NCBI GenBank assembly: GCA_023663185.1
Contig: JAMPHY010000005.1
Coordinates: forward strand, 1-64,000
DNA: 64,000 nt
Source: Clostridiales bacterium
GTDB lineage: Bacteria > Bacillota > Clostridia > Lachnospirales > Lachnospiraceae
Direction: 5' to 3'
The notes beneath the pieces were generated by a model that had not been told where the DNA came from, ran no database searches, and worked only from the letters and a program-made list of their open reading frames with translations. Positions 51,640-60,843 of the stretch are shown one piece after another; position 1 is the first letter of the stretch, and each line of letters opens with the position of its first letter. The position numbers and the translations under genes were made by a program.

Positions 51640-52907
51640 TGATAATTAAGAAATTTACCGGTAAAACAGAAGCAGAGGCAACAGAGCTTGCAAAGAAGGA
51701 GCTTGGCGCCAATGTTGTCGTGATGAATGTGAAGAATGTTAAAAGTAAGGGGCTTTTTAGCTTTTTTAAAGCGCCGCTTGTGGAGGTGACGGTCGCTTTA
51801 GAAGAAGAGAGCCGTAACGCTAGCGAGGACACGCTTTCTGATGATGTGAAAGCCGCTGTATCTGCGATTAATAATGTGGTTTCTAATATGGGCGCGGGCA
51901 TGGCGGCGCTTAATGGACCGCAGGCGAGACAGAATACGGCTTCTTCTGATATAATTAAAGAAGAGCCGGACGAGCGCGCCGATAAAAAAGAAAATAACGT
52001 AATCGAAGAGAAGCTCGACAGTCTTCAATCCCTGCTTGAGCAGCAGCTTAAGAAGCCGGAGGAAGATAAAAACGAAGAGGAGAAGAAGGAAGAAAAGAAG
52101 GAGACTACCGAGACCGATAAATTTATGAAGCTTCTGCATTCGACGATGCTAGAGAATGAAGTCGATGAGACTTATGCAGGTCAGATAATCGAAGAAATAG
52201 AGAAGAACAATAAACCCAATACGCCGTTTGATTTTGCGCTGGCGAATACTTACCAGAAAATGATTCTTAAATTCGGCAAGCCTTCAATTATCCAGCATTC
52301 TGATAAAGGCGTTAAGGTAATCTTTTTCGTAGGACCTACGGGAGTAGGCAAGACGACGACAATCGCGAAGATTGCCTCAAAGTTTCAGGTTGAAGAGAAG
52401 AAAAGGGTGGCGCTGCTTACTGCGGACACATATAGAATTGCGGCAGCCGAGCAGTTACGTACCTATGCCAATATCCTTGAGGTGCCGTTCCGCGTAGTAT
52501 ATACAGTGGAAGAAGTAGAGCAGGCGCTTACCGATTTTAAGGGATATGACTATATTCTGGTGGATACGGCGGGACATTCTTATCAGAATACGGTACAGAA
52601 GGAAAATATGGGAAAATTCATTCACTCGGTTGACGATAAAGCAGATAAGGAAGTATTTCTTGTTTTAAGCGCAACGACCAAGTATAAAGATTTGATTAAT
52701 ATTGCAGACGCATATAAGGAAATTACAGATTATAAACTTATTTTTACCAAGTTAGACGAGACGACGTCGCTGGGAAATCTGCTGAATTTGAAGTTGTATA
52801 CGGGAGCGTCGCTTTCTTATGTAACATACGGACAGAACGTACCGGACGATATTGAGCACTTTAATCCACAAAAAACGGTAAAGAGTCTGCTCGGCGGAAA
52901 GAAGTAG
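51639..52907 (+). CDS. flhF: Signal-recognition-particle-like GTPase FlhF
   Basis: 422 residues. The N-terminal basic start is followed by an acidic, Lys/Glu-rich linker (about 110-165) and an SRP-type NG domain: Walker A in FVGPTGVGKTTTIAKIAS, TADTYRIAAAEQLRTYA, DTAGHSYQN and TKLDETTSLGN. FlhF sets the position and number of flagella with FlhG. All GTPase motifs appear intact. The gene is coupled to flhA (overlap of one base), and flhG follows 27 bp later. Confidence 0.95.
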   Translation: MIIKKFTGKTEAEATELAKKELGANVVVMNVKNVKSKGLFSFFKAPLVEVTVALEEESRNASEDTLSDDVKAAVSAINNVVSNMGAGMAALNGPQARQNTASSDIIKEEPDERADKKENNVIEEKLDSLQSLLEQQLKKPEEDKNEEEKKEEKKETTETDKFMKLLHSTMLENEVDETYAGQIIEEIEKNNKPNTPFDFALANTYQKMILKFGKPSIIQHSDKGVKVIFFVGPTGVGKTTTIAKIASKFQVEEKKRVALLTADTYRIAAAEQLRTYANILEVPFRVVYTVEEVEQALTDFKGYDYILVDTAGHSYQNTVQKENMGKFIHSVDDKADKEVFLVLSATTKYKDLINIADAYKEITDYKLIFTKLDETTSLGNLLNLKLYTGASLSYVTYGQNVPDDIEHFNPQKTVKSLLGGKK

Positions 52908-52934
52908 ACAGACGAACAAAGGAAGGAGTAAAAA

Positions 52935-53810
52935 ATGGATCAGGCTGAACAATTAAGGAATATAATAAAAGCAAGCAGCCAGCCTCAGAGACCTTTGGCA
53001 AGAGTCATTACCGTTACAAGTGGCAAGGGCGGCGTGGGTAAATCGAATATGGCAATCAATCTCGCTGTACAGTTTAAGAAGATGGGACAGCGGGTGATTA
53101 TACTCGACGCGGATTTCGGACTCGCCAATATTGAAATTATGTTTGGCGCCGTTCCGGAGCATAATCTGTATGACTTAATCTATCAGGGGAAGAACATCAG
53201 CGAGATAATTACGTGGGGACCGATGGACGTAGGCTTTATATCCGGCGGTTCGGGTATTGCAGGAATGTCTAATTTAAGTACGGATTATCTGAACTATATT
53301 ATCAGAAATCTGTCTGAGCTTGACAATATGGCGGACGTGATTATCGTGGATACGGGAGCCGGAATTTCGGACGCGGTATTAGAATTTCTGGTGGCAAGCG
53401 GCGAAATTCTGCTTGTGACTACGCCGGAGCCGACTTCGATTACGGATTCTTATTCTCTGCTTAAGGCGTTGAACAGACACCCGCGGTATTCGAGAGAGGC
53501 TTCACAGATTAAGGTGATTGCCAATAAGGTACAAAACGGCGAAGAGGGTAAAGACCTTTTTGAAAAACTCAATTCGGTTGTGACAAGGTATTTAAAACTG
53601 CCGATTACCTATCTTGGCATGATACCACAGGATGCGCAGCTTGCTAAAGCGGTAATGCAGCAGATGCCGGTGTCGATACAGAATCCGGATTCAAGGTCTG
53701 CGCAGGCTTATGAGCTGATTGCGGCGAAACTTATGAATAAGGAATTGAATAAGAACCTGAATAAGCGTGGAATGGCGGCGTTCTTTTCGCATATCATGTC
53801 AAAAAGATAG
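52935..53810 (+). CDS. flhG: Flagellar number regulator FlhG (MinD-like ATPase)
   Basis: 291 residues. Deviant Walker A VTSGKGGVGKSNMAINLA, ILDADFGLANIEIMFGAVPE and VIIVDTGAGISDAVLEF are those of FlhG/FleN/YlxH. The N-terminal DQAEQLRNIIKASS is the segment that activates FlhF GTPase in characterised members (conserved Gln). The C-terminal NKRGMAAFFSHIMSKR could be an amphipathic membrane-targeting helix. Acts with FlhF to limit and place flagella. Confidence 0.94.
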   Translation: MDQAEQLRNIIKASSQPQRPLARVITVTSGKGGVGKSNMAINLAVQFKKMGQRVIILDADFGLANIEIMFGAVPEHNLYDLIYQGKNISEIITWGPMDVGFISGGSGIAGMSNLSTDYLNYIIRNLSELDNMADVIIVDTGAGISDAVLEFLVASGEILLVTTPEPTSITDSYSLLKALNRHPRYSREASQIKVIANKVQNGEEGKDLFEKLNSVVTRYLKLPITYLGMIPQDAQLAKAVMQQMPVSIQNPDSRSAQAYELIAAKLMNKELNKNLNKRGMAAFFSHIMSKR

Positions 53811-53845
53811 ACGTGCGGATAGATAATAGAAAGGAATGATTTTAG

Positions 53846-54577
53846 ATGGAGATAATGCTTTCAAAATATATCTCACCGGGAAATAAGATTCAATTACAGA
53901 AAATACGCAGGCTGAAAGAAGAAAATGGGGAAAATAAGGTTTATGACAGTCAGGTTATAGACGTTATATCTGATGAGAGGATTGAGGTTTCAATGCCTTT
54001 TGTCAAATCCAAACTTGTGCTGCTGCCGGTGGACGGAGAGTACAATGTGTTCTTCTATACGAGCGGAGGACTTTATCAGTGTTCGGCAAGGGTAGCGGAC
54101 AGATACAGGAATAATAATGTCTTTTCGGTTCTGCTTGAACTTACGAGCAACCTAAGAAAGTACCAGAGAAGAGAATATTATAGATTTAGCTGCGCTTTGG
54201 AAATGAATTCAAGGACGTTAGAGGAGACCGAAATACAAGCGGTTGAGAAAAACGATAAACTTATTGTGCCAGAATTACCGCTGCAAAGAAGTATTATCGT
54301 GGATATAAGTGGGGGCGGACTGCGCTTTGTCTCGGCGTATGCTTATGAAGTTGACAGCATGATTTTGTGCAAATACGATTTATGGATATCGGGGGAAAGC
54401 AAGAATTTCAATCTTATTGGCAAGGTGCTTGCCGTGAAAGAGGTTGAAAACCGTCCCGGCGTATATGAACATAGGGTACAATATGTAAATATGGATAAAG
54501 ACAATCGTGAAGAAATTGTTAAGTATATATTTGATGCAGAGAGAAAATCTATACAAAAGCAAAGGAATGCGGAGTAA
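53846..54577 (+). CDS. PilZ-domain c-di-GMP-binding flagellar protein (YcgR-like)
   Basis: 243 residues. An N-terminal YcgR-like domain (SPGNKIQLQKIRRLKEENGE to about 105) is followed by a PilZ domain with the c-di-GMP motifs RREYYRFSC (RxxxR) and DISGGGLRF (D-x-S-x-x-G). Such proteins slow or stop the motor when c-di-GMP is high; the Bacillus counterpart is encoded elsewhere, but Clostridia often place it after flhG as here. Both binding motifs are intact. Confidence 0.88.
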   Translation: MEIMLSKYISPGNKIQLQKIRRLKEENGENKVYDSQVIDVISDERIEVSMPFVKSKLVLLPVDGEYNVFFYTSGGLYQCSARVADRYRNNNVFSVLLELTSNLRKYQRREYYRFSCALEMNSRTLEETEIQAVEKNDKLIVPELPLQRSIIVDISGGGLRFVSAYAYEVDSMILCKYDLWISGESKNFNLIGKVLAVKEVENRPGVYEHRVQYVNMDKDNREEIVKYIFDAERKSIQKQRNAE

Positions 54578-54629
54578 GATGAGTTTTTGCAGGTACTCCA
54601 TGATTTATTAGAAAGGAGTGTGTTAGAAA

Positions 54630-55748
54630 ATGAAAAATATCTTAGTAGTTGATGATTCTGCACTCACGAGAAGGGTGTTATGTGATATAATTGAGAGTGA
54701 TGACAGATATCATGTACAGGATAAGGCGGCTGACGGAATAGAAGCGTTGGAGTTACTTTGTGCAAAGCAGTATGACGCCGTGGTTTTGGACATAAACATG
54801 CCTCGGCTGGACGGATTGGGATTATTAAAGGAACTCCAATCCCGTAAGATTCAGGCGCGGATTCTGCTTATCAGTGCCAGTGCGGACAGGAGTGCGAAGA
54901 TAACCTTCGATGCGCTTGAACTTGGCGCGATGGACTTTGTTCAGAAACCGGGCAGCGTAATCAGCAGTAGATTGGGGGATTTTAAGGATAATCTTCTGGC
55001 TGCGTTAGCGGCGGTTGTAGAATCCAATACGCAGACATTTAGGCGCTTGCATGAACAGGCAGGAGAGAAGCCGGCGGCAGCGTCACAGTCTAGGACGGCG
55101 GAGAGACCTGCTTTAACGTCGCAGACTAGGGCGGCGGAAGCGCCTAAGGATAGGCAGACTGTAGTCCACGGAAGCAAAATTGTGGCGGTTGCAAGTTCTA
55201 CGGGCGGACCTAAAGCGTTGCAGGCTTTGGTTACTAAACTGCCAGCCAATCTGAACGCGCCTGTCGTCATAGTACAGCATATGCCGGAAGGTTTTACTAA
55301 GTCTTTGGCAGAGCGTCTTGACTTCCTAAGCCCGATAAGTGTGAAGGAGGCGGCGGAAGATGACGTGCTTGAGTCGGGAATGGTATATATCGCAAGGGGC
55401 GGCAAACATCTGAACATAGTGAAGAAGTCGGGTAAGTCCGTGATACATTATTCGGACGAACCGAGCAGGGAAGGCGTGAAGCCGTGTGCAAACTATATGT
55501 ATGAATCCCTGTGCGACAGTATCTATGACCAGATTGTATGCGTGGTTTTAACCGGAATGGGCGCTGACGGCACTAAAGGTATCATGAATCTGAAACCAAA
55601 CAAGAAACTGTATGTTATTGCGCAGGAAGCAAGTACATGCGCGGTCTATGGAATGCCCAGAAGCATTGTGGAATCAAGACTGTCAGATAAAGTTGTACCA
55701 CTTGATCAGATTGCGCAGGAGATTATAACGAACGTGGGGGTAAAGTAA
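54630..55748 (+). CDS. cheB: Chemotaxis response regulator and protein-glutamate methylesterase CheB
   Basis: 372 residues. The N-terminal receiver has Asp-Asp (ILVVDDSALTRRV) and the phosphoacceptor in VVLDINMPRLDG (Asp55). After an Ala/Thr/Gln-rich linker (about 135-180), the esterase domain shows the Ser of ASSTGGPKALQALV, the His of VIVQHMPEGFTKSL and the Asp of LTGMGADGTKG, the catalytic triad. It demethylates or deamidates chemoreceptors. It begins the che gene block; CheR is not encoded in this window. Confidence 0.96.
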   Translation: MKNILVVDDSALTRRVLCDIIESDDRYHVQDKAADGIEALELLCAKQYDAVVLDINMPRLDGLGLLKELQSRKIQARILLISASADRSAKITFDALELGAMDFVQKPGSVISSRLGDFKDNLLAALAAVVESNTQTFRRLHEQAGEKPAAASQSRTAERPALTSQTRAAEAPKDRQTVVHGSKIVAVASSTGGPKALQALVTKLPANLNAPVVIVQHMPEGFTKSLAERLDFLSPISVKEAAEDDVLESGMVYIARGGKHLNIVKKSGKSVIHYSDEPSREGVKPCANYMYESLCDSIYDQIVCVVLTGMGADGTKGIMNLKPNKKLYVIAQEASTCAVYGMPRSIVESRLSDKVVPLDQIAQEIITNVGVK

Positions 55749-55749
55749 A

Positions 55750-57918
55750 ATGGATGTAAGCCAATACTTGGAAATTTTCCTTGATGAAACAAATGAGCAT
55801 TTGCAGAATTTGAATACGCAAATTCTCTCATTGGAACAAGAACCGGACAACATGGATACGATTAATGAAATCTTCCGTGCTGCACATTCCTTAAAAGGTA
55901 TGGCGGGCACTATGGGTTATAAGAGAATGCAGAATTTAACTCATGATATGGAAAATGTATTTTCCGAAGTCCGCAACGGGAATATCACGGTCAAGGCAAA
56001 TATGATTGATATTCTTTTCCAATGCTTAGACGCTCTAGACGAGTATAATACTAATATCAGGGAAAGCGCCGACGAAGGCACCAATGACAATGCGCCGCTT
56101 ATTAAGCAGCTCAATGATATATTGAAGGGCGATAAGGCGGGCGAAGAGAAGAAGGCGGAGCCGGATAAGTCTGAAACTAAGGCGGCTGAGGTAAAAGGAA
56201 GCGCTGATACCGGCACAGAAGCTAAATGGCAGACGCTTAAATTAGGCGATACTGAAATTACGACTCTTGCCGAAGCCTTAAGACGCGGCAATAATGTCTA
56301 TGGTATGACCGTAAAAGTTCAGGAGTCATGTATCTTGAAGGCGGCGAGAGCATTCCTTGTATTTAAGGCTGTTGAAGAAAACGGAGAAATAATTTATTCC
56401 GAACCTGCTACGCAGGATATTGAAGACGAAAAATTTGATTTGGATTTCAGCATGATTATCGTTTCCGACAGTCCGCTTGATAAAATATTGACGGACGCAA
56501 GAAACGTATCTGAAATTGAAGAGGTTACGGGCGGAGTTTATAATCTGGATAAGGCTCCGGCTATCAATGAGACCGAAGAGGAAACGGCTAAAGAGAAACC
56601 TGCAGAAAGTGCGCCGGAAGTAAAGGAGCAGAAGGCAGAGAGTACAAGTATAGAAGAAAATAAGCCCGCGGCAGAGTCGAATGTACCGGCAAAAGCGGAA
56701 GACAAACCGGCTGACTCACAGAATAAGAATAATAATAAGAAACAGGCGGCAGGCAAGCCGGTTGTGAATAGAACCGTAAGGGTTGATATTGAGAAACTTG
56801 ATAATCTGATGAATCTGGTAAGCGAGCTTATTATTGCCAAAAACTCGCTTGTATCGGCGTCTGCTTCGACAGAAGGAAGCACTAATACGGAGGTAAACGA
56901 CCAGATTGAATATTTGGAGAGCGTTACTACATCTTTACATGAGTCAGTCATGAAAGTAAGAATGGTTCCTATCGAAAGCGTTGTTACCAAATTCCCCAGA
57001 ATGATTCGCGACTTGTCGAAGAAGCTGGATAAGAAGATGGAATTGTATATGTCCGGTGAAGAGACAGAGCTTGATCGTACTGTAGTTGATGAAATCGGCG
57101 ATCCGCTGATGCACCTTTTACGTAACTCGGCAGATCACGGTCTTGAGTCGGCGGAGGTACGTAAGGAAAGAGGAAAGCCGGAAGTAGGCTCCATATTCTT
57201 AGACGCATATCAGGACGGTAATAACGTAGTTATTGAAGTTAAAGACGATGGTAACGGTATCGATACGAATGCTGTTAAGAATAAGGCTATTGATCGTGGC
57301 ATTATAACCCCTGAACAGGCGGAGAATATGTCCGAGAAGGAGACTATTGACTTACTTTTCAACGCAGGCTTCTCAACCGCTAAGACTGTATCCGATGTTT
57401 CGGGAAGGGGCGTAGGCTTAGACGTTGTAAAATCCAAGATTGAATCTTTAAGCGGCGAAGTGGAAGTAAAGAGTAAGCTTGGAGAAGGAAGCATATGGAC
57501 TATCAGGCTGCCGCTTACCCTTGCTATTATTCAGGCGCTTATGGTTGTTGTAGGCAATGAGAAATATGCAATATCATTAGATTCGATTCAGACTCTTGAG
57601 GATACCAGTCCGAGCGAAGTGAAGTTAGTACAGAACAATGAAGTTATCCACTTAAGAGGGGCTGTAATTCCGCTTATCCGCTTAAGCGACGTTCTGGATA
57701 TTGAGAGCAGCAAAGACCCTTCGGAAAATCTGATCGTCGTAATTGTAAAGAAGGGCGACAAGCAGGCAGGACTGGTTGTTGACGAATTGATTGGACAGCA
57801 GGAAATCGTTATTAAATCAATGGGTAAATATATCAGCAAATGCAAGATAATCAGCGGCGCAACAATTCTTGGCGACGGAGAAGTTGCATTAATATTAGAT
57901 GCTAACACATTGATTTAG
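55750..57918 (+). CDS. cheA: Chemotaxis histidine kinase CheA
   Basis: 722 residues. Domains in order: P1 Hpt with the phosphorylated His46 (IFRAAHSLKGMAGTMGYKRM), P2 (about 155-265), an acidic linker (about 275-325), P3 dimerisation, P4 kinase with the N box (PLMHLLRNSADHGLES), G1 (VKDDGNGID) and G2 (SGRGVGLDVVKSKI), and P5 CheW-like. The kinase phosphorylates CheY and CheB. The gene starts 2 nt after cheB. All motifs are intact. Confidence 0.97.
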   Translation: MDVSQYLEIFLDETNEHLQNLNTQILSLEQEPDNMDTINEIFRAAHSLKGMAGTMGYKRMQNLTHDMENVFSEVRNGNITVKANMIDILFQCLDALDEYNTNIRESADEGTNDNAPLIKQLNDILKGDKAGEEKKAEPDKSETKAAEVKGSADTGTEAKWQTLKLGDTEITTLAEALRRGNNVYGMTVKVQESCILKAARAFLVFKAVEENGEIIYSEPATQDIEDEKFDLDFSMIIVSDSPLDKILTDARNVSEIEEVTGGVYNLDKAPAINETEEETAKEKPAESAPEVKEQKAESTSIEENKPAAESNVPAKAEDKPADSQNKNNNKKQAAGKPVVNRTVRVDIEKLDNLMNLVSELIIAKNSLVSASASTEGSTNTEVNDQIEYLESVTTSLHESVMKVRMVPIESVVTKFPRMIRDLSKKLDKKMELYMSGEETELDRTVVDEIGDPLMHLLRNSADHGLESAEVRKERGKPEVGSIFLDAYQDGNNVVIEVKDDGNGIDTNAVKNKAIDRGIITPEQAENMSEKETIDLLFNAGFSTAKTVSDVSGRGVGLDVVKSKIESLSGEVEVKSKLGEGSIWTIRLPLTLAIIQALMVVVGNEKYAISLDSIQTLEDTSPSEVKLVQNNEVIHLRGAVIPLIRLSDVLDIESSKDPSENLIVVIVKKGDKQAGLVVDELIGQQEIVIKSMGKYISKCKIISGATILGDGEVALILDANTLI

Positions 57919-57937
57919 ACGCAGGGAGGAAAATAAA

Positions 57938-58390
57938 ATGGAAGAATTAAAGACAACCGGCGAAGCAGTTCAGTATATCGTTATCAAGCTGGGCAACGAG
58001 CAATATGGTATAAATATTAAGTATGTGGATAATATTCTGCGTATGCAGCATATCACAAGGGTTCCTAAGGTAGAATCTTATCTTAAGGGCGTTATCAATC
58101 TGCGCGGCGAAGTGGTTCCGGTAATGAGTATCCGTACTAAGATGGGGCTTGAAGCAGATGTAGAGACTAAGTCCAGTAGAATTATTATCATCAAGATGGA
58201 GCAGCACGGCTATATAGGCATCATAGTAGACGAAGTAAAAGAAGTAGTTACACTGGAAATGGACCAGATAGAAAAAGTGGCTTATGACGCCAAAGATGAT
58301 AAGAGTAATTTTATTTCAGGCGTAGGGAAGTGTGAAAACGGACTCATCTCGCTTTTGGATTTGAGCTTGATAGTCCCCGAAAATTCATAG
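57938..58390 (+). CDS. cheW: Chemotaxis coupling protein CheW
   Basis: 150 residues with the CheW fold: YIVIKLGNEQYGINIKYVDN, then RVPKVESYLKGVINLRGEVV and IIIVDEVKEVVTLEMDQIEK. It links receptors to CheA. GGGAGG lies upstream, and the gene begins 20 bp after cheA. Length is standard. Confidence 0.96.
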   Translation: MEELKTTGEAVQYIVIKLGNEQYGINIKYVDNILRMQHITRVPKVESYLKGVINLRGEVVPVMSIRTKMGLEADVETKSSRIIIIKMEQHGYIGIIVDEVKEVVTLEMDQIEKVAYDAKDDKSNFISGVGKCENGLISLLDLSLIVPENS

Positions 58391-58404
58391 GAGGATATTG
58401 ACTA

Positions 58405-59016
58405 GTGGGTGAGATGAATTTTGACGAAATGACCAATGAGCATTTTGATATATTACGCGAAATTGGTAATATTGGAGCGGGTAATGCGACTACGGCGCTT
58501 GCGCAGATGCTTCAATGCAAGGTAGATATGGGAGTGCCTCAGGTAAATCTGCTGGAATTTAAAGACTTAGGCGACGCTATGGGCGGTGAAGAGCTGATTA
58601 TGGCAGGCATTTATCTGGGCGTTGAAGGCGATATTACGGGAAGCATAATGTTTCTTGTAGAGAAGGCTTCCGCAAGGCATCTTGTGTCTAAACTTATGGG
58701 AATGGAACTTGAAGGCGACGATTTCTCTGAGATGGAATTGTCAGCGCTTAAAGAGGTAGGCAATATTATTACGGGCGCTTATCTTAATTCGCTTGCGTCG
58801 CTTACGAATCTTAAGATTTTCCCGTCTATTCCGGATTTGACCGTGGATATGGCGGGGGCGATTTTGAGTGTGCCTGCGATTGAATTTGGCGCGCTGGGCG
58901 ACCGGATATTATTGATTCAGACGAAGTTTTTTGATGATGTGGATATTGACGGATATTTTATTCTTATTCCGGATATGGAATCTTATAGTAAGATATTGTC
59001 AGCATTAGGTATGTGA
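58405..59016 (+). CDS. cheC: CheY-P phosphatase CheC
   Basis: 203 residues with a GTG start (AGGAGG upstream). Two phosphatase centres are complete: DILREIGNIGAGNATTAL and SALKEVGNIITGAYLNSL, each with the Asp/Ser, Glu and Asn of the D/S-x3-E-x2-N motif. CheC acts with CheD in adaptation and removes phosphate from CheY. With FliY at the switch this gives two phosphatases. cheD follows 40 bp later. Confidence 0.95.
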   Translation: MGEMNFDEMTNEHFDILREIGNIGAGNATTALAQMLQCKVDMGVPQVNLLEFKDLGDAMGGEELIMAGIYLGVEGDITGSIMFLVEKASARHLVSKLMGMELEGDDFSEMELSALKEVGNIITGAYLNSLASLTNLKIFPSIPDLTVDMAGAILSVPAIEFGALGDRILLIQTKFFDDVDIDGYFILIPDMESYSKILSALGM

Positions 59017-59055
59017 AATTAAGAATACTTGTAGTTAAGGTGGGAGATTCAGGAT

Positions 59056-59544
59056 ATGGCTGAAGTAATTAAAGTCGGCATGGCTGATTTAAATGTATGT
59101 GTTAGCCCTAATGGTATTACAACTCTTGGTCTGGGCTCTTGTGTAGGAATCGCGATACGCGATCCTATGACTAAAATAGGTGGATTGGCGCATATTATGC
59201 TTCCTGATAGTACAACAATCAGAAACAATACAAATATCCCTAAATTTGCCGATACCGGCATTGAAGAACTGGTAAAAAGGGTAGTAGCAAAGGGCGCAAA
59301 CAGAACGAGGCTTGTCGCAAAGATTGCGGGAGGCGCTCAGATGTTTGCATTTCAGGGTGGTAATTCAGAGGCTACGCGCGTTGGAGAGCGAAATGTAGAA
59401 GCGGTTAAGAAAAAATTGGCGCAGCTCAAGATACCGATTTTGGCGGAGGATACCGGTAAAAATTTTGGAAGAACCGTTATTTTCTATCCGGAGACCGGTG
59501 ATTTTGTCATACGTGCAGTAGGAAAACCGGAGAGAGTTATATAA
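59056..59544 (+). CDS. cheD: Chemoreceptor glutamine deamidase CheD
   Basis: 162 residues. The catalytic Cys is in LGLGSCVGIAIRD and the His in GGLAHIMLPDS; a Thr of the triad lies a little further on. CheD deamidates receptor glutamines and activates CheC. The gene order cheC-cheD and the intact catalytic residues make the call firm. Confidence 0.95.
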   Translation: MAEVIKVGMADLNVCVSPNGITTLGLGSCVGIAIRDPMTKIGGLAHIMLPDSTTIRNNTNIPKFADTGIEELVKRVVAKGANRTRLVAKIAGGAQMFAFQGGNSEATRVGERNVEAVKKKLAQLKIPILAEDTGKNFGRTVIFYPETGDFVIRAVGKPERVI

Positions 59545-59574
59545 TTTCATCATTTTGTACGGCGGAAGGTAAAA

Positions 59575-60006
59575 ATGGACGCGGAAAAAGAAATTCAAAA
59601 AGATACTCCAAGTGAGAATCAAAAGTTTATTACAGATGTTGAAGAGATTATAGACCCCGAAAAGAAGAAGATTCGTGAAGAGGAAGAGAGAGAAGCTAAA
59701 GAGAGGGCTAAGAAAAGAAAGCTTATTCCTCCTCTTATAATGCTTTCAGCAGGCGCTATTGTAAGTATCACGATGTTTGTTCAGCGCTATGAAGCTAAGG
59801 ATATGCTGCTTATTCTGTTATGCGTGCTTATTGTCTTCTATATCGCGGGAGAACTGGTGAAGTGGATGTTTGACCGCTTTGAAGCACAGATTGAAGCGGC
59901 GCGGTTAGAAGAGGGAGAGGTAATCGAGAAAGAACCGGACGAATCTTTTGACGCTAATACGCACGAGGGCGTTACGCAGAGTAGTGGAGATACGGAAATC
60001 CCGTAA
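59575..60006 (+). CDS. Conserved flagellar-operon membrane protein of unknown function
   Basis: 143 residues. A strongly charged N-terminal helix (DPEKKKIREEEEREAKERAK, about 29-50), then two membrane segments (LIPPLIMLSAGAIVSITMF and MLLILLCVLIVFYIAGELVK), and an acidic C-terminal tail. No family is recognised. It lies between cheD and sigD, a place where Lachnospiraceae carry small membrane genes. It could affect polar localisation or regulation, but nothing in the sequence shows this. Confidence 0.6.
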   Translation: MDAEKEIQKDTPSENQKFITDVEEIIDPEKKKIREEEEREAKERAKKRKLIPPLIMLSAGAIVSITMFVQRYEAKDMLLILLCVLIVFYIAGELVKWMFDRFEAQIEAARLEEGEVIEKEPDESFDANTHEGVTQSSGDTEIP

Positions 60007-60046
60007 TTTCTATCGGTTAAGTTCAATGTAAAGTGGAGGAACGCAC

Positions 60047-60829
60047 ATGGATGAAACAGGCAGAAAAAAACTCTGGGATGAATATGGAAAAACAAAATCT
60101 CCGGAGGTGAGAGAAAAAATCATATTAGAGTATGCTCCGCTTGTTAAACTGGTAGCAGGGCGGTTGAGTATGTATCTTGGCTATAATGTGGAGTACGAGG
60201 ACTTAGTCAGCTACGGAATTTTCGGCTTGATTGACGCGATTGATAAATTCGATGCGCTTAAGGACGTCAAATTTGAAACATATGCAAGCCTTCGTATCAG
60301 GGGAGCCATTCTTGACCAGATACGTAAGATGGACTGGATTCCGAGGACCATAAGGCAGAAACAGAAAAGAATTGATCAGGCAATCAGAGAGATTGAAACC
60401 AGATACGGAAGAAGCGCTACTGATGAGGAGATAGCACAGAACTTAGGAATTACCAACGAAGATTATCTTGATTGGCAGTCACAGATGAAGGTGACTAATA
60501 TCGTTTCCCTGAATGAGTTTATGGAGCAGGGGAGCGAGATACCCAATAACAGTTCAGGCGGGTACAATAGCAGCGCGCAGTTCGACGGACCGGAAGAGGT
60601 TATCGAGAAAGAAGAACTGAAAAAAATGCTTGCGCAGGCGCTTGAACTTTTAACGGAGAAGGAACAGAAAGTTATTGTTTTATATTATTATGAAGATTTG
60701 ACACTTAAGGAAATAAGCAGCATTCTGGAAGTATCCGAGTCCAGAATCTCACAGCTTCATACGAGGGCGCTGCAGAAGATGAGGACTAAGCTTGGAAACT
60801 ATATGGGAATATTAACAGACCGGGCGTAA
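60047..60829 (+). CDS. sigD: Flagellar sigma factor SigD/FliA (sigma-28)
   Basis: 260 residues of the FliA/WhiG family. Region 2 contains YAPLVKLVAGRLSMYLGYNV, YEDLVSYGIFGLIDAIDKFD and KFETYASLRIRGAILDQIRK; region 3 starts QAIREIETRYGRSATDEEIA; region 4 has LTLKEISSILEVSESRISQL. It transcribes late flagellar and chemotaxis genes such as flagellin. It sits near the end of the operon, so it is made late, as in Bacillus. The anti-sigma FlgM is not in this window. GTGGAGG precedes the ATG. Confidence 0.96.
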   Translation: MDETGRKKLWDEYGKTKSPEVREKIILEYAPLVKLVAGRLSMYLGYNVEYEDLVSYGIFGLIDAIDKFDALKDVKFETYASLRIRGAILDQIRKMDWIPRTIRQKQKRIDQAIREIETRYGRSATDEEIAQNLGITNEDYLDWQSQMKVTNIVSLNEFMEQGSEIPNNSSGGYNSSAQFDGPEEVIEKEELKKMLAQALELLTEKEQKVIVLYYYEDLTLKEISSILEVSESRISQLHTRALQKMRTKLGNYMGILTDRA

Positions 60830-60843
60830 ATGGGAGGATTACA

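Noticed and set aside
51956-51985. Sigma-28-like motif TAAA...GCCGATAA in flhF
   Set aside because: The spacer is 18 bp, longer than the usual 14-16, and it lies within a coding region with no logical downstream start.
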